From the NCBI GenBank assembly GCA_025200525.1, contig CM045762.1, forward strand, positions 29,547,600-29,611,599: 64,000 nucleotides of DNA, given 5' to 3'. The translations under genes were made by a program, and so were the position numbers. This document shows, piece after piece, positions 34,645 to 45,500 of the stretch. Source of the DNA: Camellia lanceoleosa (lineage: Eukaryota > Streptophyta > Magnoliopsida > Ericales > Theaceae). The notes beneath the pieces are model-generated. The model searched no databases and was not told the DNA's origin. It saw nothing but the letters and a program-made list of their open reading frames with translations. Every line of letters begins with the position of its first letter. Position 1 is the first letter of the stretch.

Positions 34645-35223
34645 ATTTCCTCCATGAATTGAATTTGATGGAGAGAAAATGCAACAACATGATCTAATTA
34701 TAGAAAGTACAGAAATTGAAAATATTCTGAAAATGATAGGTAAAGGTTTTGAACCTTTCCTTGTGAGATAGTATTAGATTTACTAGCTAACTAGTGAACA
34801 TGATGTCTTGACCTATTCAACCATTTGTGTAAACCAAGACAATAGAACTCACACAGTATATTACCAGACACAGTTTAGCTCACACTATTGTGTTCATTTT
34901 GGCCCTAAACAACTTGGTATTTCATGAGTGCTCTAGAGAATTGTAACCCTTCACAAATCTCATAGAACTGGCCTAGTTCATACTCATATAAGTGATTCTT
35001 ATGAAGAGTATTATGTCATACTTCACTAGGTATTTCTAGATATAAGAATCATTAAAAGTATTACTTAACCTAAAACTCTGCAGACATCACTATTTCATTA
35101 CAAAAATAGGTAGGAGTTTGACTCCTCAGTGATCCTTCTGAGTCATACATAACTCAGTTGTCTCTTTGAACCTAGATCTTGGGATCTCTACTCAACTAGG
35201 TTGGGTTGCCGTTGTAATAACTC

Positions 35224-35401
35224 TTATTTAATAGGCTTAAGTCTCATTCCCCTCAACGAATTCTCAACTAACTCTTTTGCTAACCATTTGGTTAGTAGAT
35301 CCACTATGTTGTCTTTAGACTTCACATATTCAATGTAAATAATTCCATTAGAGAGTAATTGTCTCACAGTGTTATATCGACGATGAATGTATCGTGACTT
35401 A
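35224..35401 (-). pseudogene. C-terminal RNase H remnant of copia pol
   Basis: Minus strand reads KSRYIHRRYNTVRQLLSNG, then YIEYVKSKDNIVDLLTKW...GMRLKPIK and a TAA at 35224-35226. This is the conserved end of copia polyproteins (…YVKSKENIADPLTK…). It joins straight onto the truncated gag at about 35401, so one deletion removed protease, integrase and RT. Confidence 0.8.
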
Positions 35402-36164
35402 CTATTTCTTTGCTTTTAGAGCATGTTTTACCACATTTGCCTTAGACTCCATTGGATGCTTACTAGACCGCTTTTCAGAATTGCGGTTATCCTCCTCAAT
35501 CCTCAAACGCACAATGAATTCTTTCAAAGTCATTTCTTTACGTTTGTATTTGAGGTAGTTCTTGAATTCCTTTCAGCCTAGTGGTAATTTTTTCAATTAA
35601 GGCAGCAACTTAGAAAGATTCACTGAGAGACATGTCTTTTGCATGAATGTCATGCAGAATGAGTTGGAGATCTTGAACTTGACTGATTACAGTTTTTGAA
35701 TCAGTCATCACAAAATCCAAAAATTTACCAACTACAAATTTCTTTGAGTCAGCATATTATGTTTTGTACTTTTTCTCCAAAGACTCCCAAAGTTCCTTTG
35801 TCGTCTTGATTGGGCTGTAGACGTTGTACAATGTGTTATCAAGTTCGTTCAAGATGTAATTCCGACAAAAGAAATCAGCATGTTTCCAGGCATCGACCGT
35901 AGCAACTACTTGTCGGTCGGTTTCATCCTCGTTTAGAGTAGGAGCATTCTCACGGAGGAAATACGCTAGGTTTAATGTAGTAAGATAGAACAGCATTTTT
36001 TGTTGCAATCTTCTAAAATCAGTTCCTAAGAACTTCTTTGGCTTGTCACCGTGATTGACTGGTACAATCACAACAGGAGAAGGGGTTGGAGCAATGGCAA
36101 TCACCATATCAATACTTGTTTGAGCATCAGTTTTAATAGCCATGAATTCTAAATTATAAAACAA
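35402..36164 (-). pseudogene. copia Gag (UBN2-type), truncated before the zinc knuckle
   Basis: From ATG at 36141-36143 ([10 protein letters not shown]; an upstream in-frame ATG lies at 36162-36164) the minus strand encodes [55 protein letters not shown] and then KKFVVGKFLDFVMTDSKTVI and VQDLQLILHDIHA. These are the recognisable blocks of the copia gag (UBN2) family, which forms the virus-like particle. TAA and TAG codons interrupt the distal part (near 35756, 35612 and 35570). The CCHC knuckle expected after KHALKAKK is missing because of the deletion. Confidence 0.8.
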
Positions 36165-36457
36165 AATTAGAATTAGAATTTTATACTACACAAAAAATTA
36201 AACCATAAACACAGAATTTAAATTCTGTAAAAATAAAAGAACAAGAATTGTAACTTTTATTTCTAATTAATTTGAAAATAAAATAAAATTTTATTTAAAC
36301 AAATTAATTTCATACATAAAATTATTTCTGTAACACTTCAAAAATTAAAATACTGAAAACAGAATTTTAATTAATGAAAACTGAAAAATTATTTCTGAAA
36401 ATAAAAATTAATTTTTGACCAATTTCACAAGTAAATATTTTGAATTGTTAATGACTA

Positions 36458-37338
36458 CCAATATATTAGTACTAGTTGTTAAAGAAAATATGGAAAATTA
36501 TTTATAAGTTCTATTAGGGAGATTTATGCTACATATGGTCCTACTAAAAAACTTATGTTCCCATAAGTCTTGTGGAAAGTTTGTTGACACATTTACCCTC
36601 ATTATTAGTTGTTAATATCATAAATAATAGTAAAACCATATATAGAAAATTGAATGTTACCATAGATCATATCTATATAAACGTAACGTAACGTGACACC
36701 TATACGTAATGTGACACCTACATAAACGTAACGCGACATCTATGATCTATGGTAACATGCAATTTCCTAGGAAATTGCATGTTACCATAGATCATATTTA
36801 CATAAACGTAACGTAACGTGACACTTACATAAACGTAACGTGACACCTATGATCTATGGCAACATTCAATTTCCTATATAAGAAATTAAATGTTACTATA
36901 GATCATATTTATATGAAATGTAACGTGACACCAACATAAACCAGTAATATTTTCACATTCAATTTAAAAAAATAAAAACTTATTAAGTTTGCGAAACGTA
37001 ACGTGACACGTTACGTTACGTTTATGTAGGTGTCACGTTACGTTACGTTACGTTACGTTTATATAGGTGTCACGTTACGTTACGTTTATGTAGGTGTCAC
37101 GTTACGTTACGTTACGTTTATATAGGTGTCACGTTACGTTACGTTTATGTAGGTGTCACGTTACATTACATTTATGTAAGTGTCACGCCACATTACGTTT
37201 TTGTAGGATATTGTGAAATACATTCCTATCTAAATAGGACTTGAGACTCTATAAGAAATTACACAAGACTTAGCCTACCATAAGTGTCTGAAAAATGACT
37301 CATAAATAAGTCTCCCAAGAAAATAAACAATATATTGC
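36458..37338. repeat. Palindromic GTAACGTGACACC repeat element in the copia leader
   Basis: Likely ends CCAATATATTAGTA and, inverted, GCAATATATTGTTTA, followed on each side by GGGAGA...TTATG and TAAGTCTTGTG. The core (36640-37200) is built of the module ACGTAACGTGACACCTACATAA in many tandem copies. First it runs in one direction, in two hairpins whose stems are GAAATTGCATGTTACCATAG plus ATCATA. From about 37003 it runs in the opposite direction. Single strands of this region could form large hairpins. An element with similar flanks and another palindromic repeat lies at 40054-40477. Confidence 0.65.
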
Positions 37339-37473
37339 TATTATTTGTATTTTTCAATCAGAATATTTCTTTGTAAGACCACATAAAATATTTTTTGTAA
37401 AAAGAAGAAAGAAAGAAAAGGAAACAAAGGAAAAATTATGTATAAATAGAATAATTCAAATCTGTCTTAGAAT

Positions 37474-38736
37474 TACTGAAACAATCTTCTGTGTAAAATA
37501 AATAACTTGAAACCAAATCAAACAAATAAAAATAAATTACTTATATAATTTATTTACCGAAATGAAAAAGTACAAAATAGATCAAATCAAGTGTGTGACA
37601 CTCTGTCCTTAAGACAGATTCACCCCGCTTTGGTGCTTACGGATAAATGACGTCTATCTCCTAGGATACAATGATCTACACAGATTGTAGTAGCACTCCA
37701 AACAATCTGTACGACGAACCAAGCCTGTGCTCTATACTCTCAGAATTTTTCCTAAAAATAACATGAATAATATATCTATGCAAGAGAGAAAAATTGGGAG
37801 GAAACAAGAAAATATTTGGATTTTTCAAGATGTTAAACTGTTGGAGAAGTCCTGGTATTTATAAGGCTGAACAGGTATGAATTCAAAGTAGAACAGATAT
37901 GAATTCAAACTAGAACAGGTGCAAAACAGTTTTAGAACTATTGGAAACTGCTGGGCAGTTTTAAGGCCTAGTTGGCATAATACAAAAAATTCAAAAAGTC
38001 ACTATCCTATTTAAGTCACATCATCTCATTTAAATCACATCATCTCTCTACCACATCACTTCAAACCCAACCCATATTTCACGTTTTTACGTAAAAAGTC
38101 AAAAAGTGTGCTTATTTAGATCATTCCAGAACTGATGGGCAGTTTTCAAACAGTTTAGAACAATTTAAATTGTTGGAAAAGGACACTATTTGAACAAAAA
38201 AATTTAGTACAAAAATTAAATTAATTTCGTTTAGAAATTTAAATAATTTTCCCGCAAGAATTTGAAAAAATTCAAATAAATTAATGTTAGGACCGACCCG
38301 ATCCATACCCGTGCACGGCACGACCTAGCCGGCCGGGTGGACAGACAACGGCTTGGTGCGTGGTGATTTGAGCCAAAGGCCACTTTATCCATAACTCCTT
38401 CATTTTACAAACTTGGGGTGCTCATTGAGGCTCAATCCAAGTGTTGCCACCTAGAACTTATAAACACATACAAGCTCTGTTAAAGTTTCAATGTGGGGCA
38501 ACCATTTAAAGAAAACCTACTTTTGACTCTTCAATTTTTTATTCCACGAATCCAAAAACGATGTCAAGTTCCCATTCACTCATAAATAGTTTTGACGAAC
38601 CATTTATATCGTGTGACTTGCGATGCAATAAGGAACACGTCATCTATTTAGACCTACCCTAAAAGACGTGTGGATCTCACTCAAATTTGTGCTTAAAGTT
38701 GACTAAAAAAAAGCTTATAAAACCATAATTCCAACA
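37474..38736 (-). repeat. 5' LTR of the copia element
   Basis: Plus-strand ends TACTGAAACAATC and CATAATTCCAACA; the first bases differ slightly from the other LTR (TGTTGAAACAATC). A MITE (37964-38127) sits inside it, replacing the stretch that reads AATCTGTCTGAAACTG in the other LTR. Confidence 0.8.
37964..38127. mobile_element. Short AGGCCTAGTTTGG-type MITE inside the copia LTR
   Basis: Starts AGGCCTAGTTGGCATAATAC, continues AAAAAGTCACTATCCTATTT and CTTCAAACCCAACCC, and ends CTTATTTAGATCATTCC. It is absent from the partner LTR, so it entered after the copia element inserted. Confidence 0.65.
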
Positions 38737-38741
38737 AGAAA

Positions 38742-39535
38742 AACCTAAAAAATCAACCAAACTAGTTGAACCGAACCAAACCGACTATATTTGGTCGCTT
38801 TTTTAATATGAATTAGTTTGTGTAGTTTTTTTAAAAAAAAAATCAATTTTCAATATGGTATCGGTTTAGGCACCTTGTGCACTGAATTAAACCAAAACTA
38901 ACCGAGAGTTTTGCATATAAAATATAATATATAATAAAGTTGGTTGAGTACAAAGTACAATTGATTCACTTAATTGTTTATTTTTTCTTAAAATTCTAGG
39001 TTTAACAATAAATATTGGCAATATGATAAATTATTAGTTTATCACTCATATATGTTTGAGTTAAGTTTTGTTACCTATATGTTTTAGACTTGTGATTTTC
39101 AGTCTTATGATGTGATGGTTTTAAATTTTGATTTTGCTTTGGTGCCAAGATTTTGGTTTTCAGATTATATTTTGTTTCTAATTTTATTTCAGTAAAGCCT
39201 TAAATACTTAATATTTATTAATTCTTTTATTTATATTTTTGTGAATGCTTGGATTGGGTACTGGAATAGTGTACAAATAGTTAATTTAATATTTTTATAT
39301 AAATTATTTCTTATATCGCAAACCGCATTGAGTTGAACCATTTGACTTGATATTGTTTAGTAAAAAATTTAATTTGTATCAATTCTCAATATAATAGAAG
39401 TGATGTTATCGATTTGGTATAAAATTTCACATAAAGATCAACCGTCTTGAACTAATTATATTTTTAAATATAAATTTTAAATTATAGAGATGATTAGTAT
39501 AATTTATTTATTTTTTTGTTTTTTTGGTTTACCGG
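38742..39535. other. AT-rich intergenic stretch, no gene seen
   Basis: Opens with AACCGAACCAAACCGACTATA...CGGTTTAGG-type sequence, reminiscent of hAT-type MITE ends, but no second end is found. Otherwise AT-rich. Confidence 0.45.
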
Positions 39536-39551
39536 CTCGTGCTACACCATT

Positions 39552-40760
39552 GCACGCCGCGTATGTAAATTACTCACTCTGCCCCTTACGCGGCTCACAC
39601 ACTCATTCAACATTCAACGAGCTAACGATTTGTTCACTCCGGTGGTCCCACATTTATCTTATTAAAAAGTGAAACAAACTAAAATTTTGTTGAAGAATTA
39701 AGTTATTTTTTAATATTTTTAATAAAAAATATGTGTTAAAAAAGAGGGAGGATGATTTAATAATTTATAATATTTTTTTTTTAACTTTTTAATTAAAAAC
39801 TTAACTTTCCAAGCAAAGTTAAGTGTGTGAATAAATTTACATTTCTCATTTATTAGAGAGATTATTAAAGGGGTGGTTTTTTTATCTTTAATTTTTATAT
39901 AATTAAATATTGATTATTTAAAAAATCACTTTAAGATGATTGTAAAAAAATTATTTTAGCAAATTGGACTATTAATATATATTGGAATATTCTTCTTTAC
40001 CATTTAATTTTTGAAACTTAGTTGACTTTTCAAAAATAACATAAAAGAGATAGGAACACTTTTTCATAAATTTATTTTCACCTACTTATGTTCTATTTAG
40101 ACCATATTATTTTTTATGTTCCAATAAGTTCTATAGGTGACACAGTTACCTAAATACCTCTAATAATATTAACATTTACAGTGTGAATATTCCGTGATGT
40201 GAATATTTACATCGTCAATGTGAATATTCACACCGTTAATGTGAACGTTAACACGTTAATGTGAATATTCACATTGTAAAATATAAATATTCACATCACC
40301 AAATTGCTAGCCGTTCAAAAAACATTTGTAATGATAGAAATGTTCATAAAATACCTTAAATATGAGAATTATGATTTGGTAGATCAAATATCTAAATAAT
40401 AAGATTTAGAATATAAAAATATCTTATGAACTAATTGGGTAAAAACATTTGAAAAGGGATTTTTTAATAAATTTTCCAAAGAGATAGATCTTGCAGTTTT
40501 AATCAAATTAGGGCATGATATCTTTTTCTCAACAGCAGAAGATTGCACAAAAATAAAACTAATATACAAAAAAAAAAAAAAAAAAAGCGTACAAAATTTT
40601 CATATATATGGTCAATGTGTACCTTTCAATTTTAAATAGAAAACCCATAGAAATAATTTTATTTACAAAAATAATATTATCACGTCATTTTTATAAAAAT
40701 TTGGTAAAGACTTTGACATTTTAAAAATAAATTAATCACTTATGTTTTGCTTTAAAATGA
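39552..40760. repeat. Diverged duplicate of 24160-25440, upstream of the exchanger gene
   Basis: Shares ordered blocks with the segment 15 kb upstream (GTAAATTACTCACTCTGCCC, GTTAAGTGTGTGAATAAATT, TTGGAATATTC...ACCATTTAATTTTTGA, GATATCTTTTTCTC...AGATTGCACA, TATCACGTCATTTTTATAA). The comparison exposes the insertion at 40054-40477. Confidence 0.65.
40054..40477. mobile_element. Palindrome-bearing insertion with 10-bp target duplication
   Basis: Flanked by AAAGAGATAG on both sides (40044-40053, 40478-40487), a perfect 10-bp direct repeat. The homologous region at about 25170-25220 lacks the insert. Inside, 40182-40275 holds several near-palindromic units of GTGAATATTCACA with CGTTAATG spacers. 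Flanking text (TTATGTTCCAATAAGTTCTA, TAGGTGACACAGTTACC) resembles that of the element at 36458-37338, and the right part resembles 47830-48050. The duplication length suggests a Mutator-like mover, though terminal inverted repeats are weak. Confidence 0.65.
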
Positions 40761-42080
40761 AAAGTGCGAGACAACCTTTTGTATAAAATTTTTTTTTGTT
40801 TGGATAATATTACTATCTCAAAAATTATGGTAGTTCTGAAATACACACTCAAAATAACGTAGTATAGACAAGTTACAATATTTGTAGTCATAACTAGAAA
40901 AAATGAGTCTAATTAAACATCTCTAATTTATTCCTAATGAGCATGAGAATATGTTATTTTAGTAATTTTTTAATTTTGTATTTAAAATACAAGGTAAAAA
41001 AAATTAAAAATTAAAAAATTAAAAAATGCTTGAGAGCTCTAATTGAGCACCCTAATCCATCCCTAATGATGTGAAATGTATGCCACTCCTCACTTCATCA
41101 TCCTTCTTCTCTCTCTATCTCTCTATTCCACCTCACTAGAGGTCAAAATAAGAGTGATATATTAAGAGATATAGTATCACTCAAATAAATTAGTATGTTT
41201 AGAATGATAAGCTTAGGGATTGTTTGGGAAGTGCAAGATTAGTATACTTTTTGACTTTTTACGAAAAGATGTGAAATATGGATTGGGGTTGAAGTAATGT
41301 GATAGAGAGGTGATGTGATTTAAATAAAATAATTGCAACCCAATCAAGATAATGTGCTAAAATAATATGTGTTATTTTAACACATGCCAAACAACACCTT
41401 GTTATGAAAAAAGTGCACTCTGACTATTTTGTACAATTGTTAATTTTTAGTTATTTTTTAACTTTTAAATTAAAATTTAAACTCCTAAACGAAGCCTAAT
41501 AATTACAATAAGATCTTGTTTGGGAAGGGTGTATTTTAACTTAAAAGTAATTCATTGAAAAATTAAAAAAGCCAAATATTCTATATATTTTTAAAAATTT
41601 TTATACATTTTTTTTATAAAAAATTAAAAAATCATTCTTAACATATTAATTTTTTTAAATTAATATTTTGACAAAAAAATCAAAACTTGTTAAAATAACA
41701 TAACGTCAAACGAGGCCTTACCCATAACCAACTATCAAATTACTTTATAGTTTGGTCTACCCGAGACAGATAAAAAAATGTAAAAAAGTTTGACATAATT
41801 TTAAAAAAATAATTATTAAAGACAAAATTTTTTTTAAAAAGATTAAGATGAATTATCAATAATTCTTATTTTAGAAATTTATTATCCATTAAATTCTATT
41901 CATAAATTTATAAAATAATATATTTATCTAAAATTTTTATTTTTATAAATAAATTTACTACAATGAATTATAAAATTAATATTACATTTTACTCTATTTA
42001 AATAAAGCAGTCTATTTTTTTAGCCCAACATTTATCCAAAACGGGCCTATATGTGGTCCAAACACCCATCCTATAGCTAT
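40761..42080. other. Gene-upstream AT-rich stretch with decayed MITEs
   Basis: Holds GGTTTGGGAAG/CCAAACAACACC-type inverted remnants at 41215-41400 and GTTTGGGAAGGG...AAACGAGGCC at 41509-41720, plus a GAGCTCTAA remnant near 41030. Promoter elements other than the TATA run at 42084 were not recognised. Confidence 0.45.
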
Positions 42081-42083
42081 GGT

Positions 42084-42099
42084 GTATATATATATATAT
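42084..42099 (+). promoter_or_regulatory. TATA region of the exchanger gene
   Basis: GTATATATATATATAT lies about 55-70 bases before the start codon and is followed by a pyrimidine-rich CTATTCTTCTTC and an A/C-rich leader. This is a normal plant core-promoter layout. A start site near 42115 is inferred. Confidence 0.5.
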
Positions 42100-42151
42100 C
42101 TATTCTTCTTCAAACGAACACAAACACTAAACACTAAACAAAACAATCACA

Positions 42152-42560
42152 ATGACCAACAGTAACAGAACACCCCTGCCCTTCCTCTTCACCACCCTCC
42201 TCTCTCTCCTCCTCCTCCTCTCCGCCACCGCCTACGGCCGCCACGTCACCGACCGTCCATCATCAGATCTGGTTTCCGACGGAGTCCATGACGGTTTCCA
42301 GGCTCCGCCGCTCCTCCTCCTCCCCCTCAACCAGTTCCGAGCATCGGACTCCTGCGATCAAACCTACGGATTCATGCCCTGCACCACAACCGTACTCGGA
42401 AACCTCTTCCTCATCATCGTCTACGGATACCTAATGTTCCTCGCCGCCACGTACCTCTCCAATGGCAGCGAGCTCTTGCTGGAGATTCTAGGTCCTGGTA
42501 TCGTCGGCGGTCTCTTTCTTCCCATTCTCGGCGCTCTTCCTGATGCTATGCTTATTCTCG
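42152..42560 (+). CDS. NCL: NCL exon 1 (residues 1-136)
   Basis: ATG in AACAATCACAATGACC. It codes for the signal-like hydrophobic leader, a Cys-containing luminal stretch (SDSCDQTYGFMPCTTTV), the first membrane segment (LFLIIVYGYLMFLAATYL) and most of the alpha-1 repeat. It ends CTTATTCTCG before GTACGAATC, leaving one base of a Val codon (phase 1). It is GC-richer than its surroundings. Confidence 0.85.
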
Positions 42561-45500
42561 GTACGAATCTCCTTTTCTGATCCCAATTTGATCTTGATTT
42601 TGTTTATGTCTGCTTGTTTGGTTGCCTGGAAAATGAACGAAAATGGAAAGAATCATTGCTTACGCGGAAGAAGATGAAAACAATGGTAATTTTTTAGTCT
42701 ACACAATTTTTGTTAATTTGAGGAAAGTAAATAATTAGGGTCAAATAAAGGCCCCGTTTGTTTTCAGAGGTAGAATGGAAGGAATTAATAGTGAGAGGAT
42801 TATTAATAAAGGGATTAAGTAAAATTGTGTTTGTTTTGATGATAGTTGTTAGTGTAGGAATTTTTAAATTATTTTTATATAAAATAATAAAACAAATAAA
42901 AAAATATAAAAAATTAAACATTAATATTTAAAAAAAAATTCTCAATATATAAAAAATAAATTTTTTTTTTTGATCCCCTCACTATTTTTCTAATACCATC
43001 TCCATCTCCACCTCTTCCATCTCAATCTCCCTTCCAACCTCCATCTATATCACCTCCTCTATTCTAATCCCCTTCCCAACTTTACAAACAAACATGATAC
43101 TAATAACTCCACCTTCATCCTAATCCTCTCCTATCTATTTAACTCCGAAACAAACGGGGGCCAAAGGGTAATTATGTAGAGATCGAATAAGTGAACTAAT
43201 TATTTAATAGATTTTATGATAATTAATGATATTTTTTTATTAAATATTATTAAAAAAACGTAACTAATTATAAGTTTTGGGGACAATTTAAGAAAATCAT
43301 TACAAAAAAGTTATTCATTTTTAACTTTTAGCGACTGTTTAAATAATTTATCACAGAAAACGTCACTAATTATTAGTTTTAGCGACAATATATAAAAATC
43401 GTAACAAAAAAAGTCACTAATATTTTTTTGACATTTGCTGATTGGTGAAAACAAATATATATGAAACATTATTAAAGTAAAAAAATGCATAAAAGTAAAT
43501 GAAAACTCTTGACTAAGCAAGATATACGGCATGTCATTTATTTATATATTTTGTGACTCAAGTTACATAGTTTGTGAGAATTAACTACATGTTTTATGGG
43601 TTAATTTATGCATATTTGTGTTAGGTTATGTGATTTTTTGAAATAACTTGCATATGTTTATGAAAATTTATGTTAAATTAAAATTTTTAAAATTTTTATG
43701 AATTAATTTATATAAATTTGTATTTAAATTACATAATTTTATAAGACAATTTACTAATATTTATAAAAATTTACGGGAGTTACGTATAGTAGGCAACCCT
43801 TATGGGTTCCACACCCAAACGCTTCCCAATTTTGAAAATTTTTCCAAAATAAGAAGTTGGTGTACATCATTGTTAAAGAAAATAAATGCATAAAACTTTC
43901 CCAAAATAACAAGGTGGCATATATATTTCATTAATAAAAGTTTGACAGGCAATCACATGTGTACACTTGTTTTGTTAATACTTGTTAATGAGGTATGCTG
44001 CAATCCAAAGACTGTGTCATGTGTCAGCACCTCTTTATTACTTACTCCACACCTGTTTGTTTGTTTCTTTTCGTTAGGTACCTTCGTTCTTGACTTTTGT
44101 TATCACTTCACATCAATCTACTTTATTTTTTAGAAAAAAAATTACAAAAATAATATTGAGTTCAACACAATAAACAAGTTATCGATTAATTTTTAAGTTT
44201 TAAGGTAAATTATAAATATATCTCTAAAGTTTTATTAAAATACGAATCATTTTTTGTAATTTTAAAAATTATATTTCATCTTTTGAGATTTTTAATTTCA
44301 TAATAAATTGTTTATTTTATTAATAAATCATCAAGTCAACTAACAATTTTTAATAATGTTAAAAATATGTTTTAATTAATAATTTAGATAATTTTATTAT
44401 TGTATAGAAGAGCAATTATGAATTTTATTTTTCAATTAATTTTGTTAAATAAAAAATTCTAATTAGGGGGTGCTTGTAATTTTTCAAACCATAGGAGCTA
44501 ATCTGTATTTTAATCAAATCTCAAGAAGTATATTTGTAATTTATTCTAAGTTGTATCACAGAGTGATGATATAGAGCTTTAGAGTTGGGACTTTAAACAC
44601 AGCTTTAGTAATGCGGAAATTAAAAAAAAAAATTAAGACCAAAACATTACATCACATGGGGCCCACCATAAATTAGAGTTCTCTAGAGCTCACAAATTAG
44701 AGCTCCTAATCATTTTTGTTTATCAAATTAAACCCCATTCATTTAAAGAAAAATTAGCCTATCACCCGTGCTATGTACAGGATAATTATAGATATTTATA
44801 TTTGTTTTAGATTTTTTTTAATATACAAATTATGTTTTTTATGATTTTTTATAAAAATAATTTAACAATCTTATCACTAACCATAGTGTATCGGAGAAGT
44901 TGAAAAGGGTACTGTAGTAATTATATACGGATTGTATCTCTAATTATTTGTATGAGGAGATTTTAAATGCTGATCAAGGGATTTTGACTAAATCAATAAA
45001 TGCAGGCATGTAGAAAGACATGTGGATTAAAAAAATTTAATAAATGCTAATTGGGGGATTTTGACAAAATCAATAAATGCTGAGATTTTTTTTTAAATAA
45101 AAATTAAAAAATTTAGAAAATTCAGATTGGAATATTGAAACTTCCACAGGCCTTGAAGGTTAAAAATCCTCTTTTGCTTAATATATAGTATAGATAGATT
45201 ATGATTTTTTTTTTAAAGTTTGACCATTATAACAAAATAAATTTAAAATTTTAATTTTATTAATTTAAATCTTAATATTTTAATTTATTTTTAATCTAAA
45301 CTATTCGCATATTTTTGTTAAGTAAAATTAATAAAAAAAATAATATTTTTTTATTAAACTTAATAAAAAAAAGTATTTTAGACATTTTATACACATATAT
45401 TGAATTTAATGATTAAAATATTTTTTTTTGATTGAAAATAAATAAAAAAATTTAAATTTAAATTAAAAATATTTAAAAAATTTAAAATTTATTTTATTAC

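Larger units (their letters stand above)
33509..38736 (-). mobile_element. Ty1/copia element, internally deleted, perfect AGAAA target duplication
   Basis: Two LTRs in the same direction (33509-34644 and 37474-38736) bound an internal region of about 2.8 kb. AGAAA flanks the whole unit (33504-33508 and 38737-38741). The minus-strand LTR start TGTTGGAATTATGG... and the purine tract ATGGAGGAAAT next to 34644 fix the orientation. Inside, only gag (35402-36164) and the last part of RNase H (35224-35401) remain; protease, integrase and RT are missing. The leader between the 5' LTR and gag holds a palindromic repeat element (36458-37338). It could move only with proteins supplied by another element. 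The LTRs have diverged clearly, so the insertion is not recent. Confidence 0.85.

Noticed and set aside
36640..37200. CRISPR-like array
   Set aside because: Repeats are contiguous without unique spacers, run in both directions and sit in a plant retroelement.
42561..42580. NCL exon 1 reading on to the TGA at 42578-42580 as a 142-residue protein
   Set aside because: The last residues (TNLLF) come from the intron; the GT donor at 42561 and the exon 2 phase give the family's VSGLSG motif instead.
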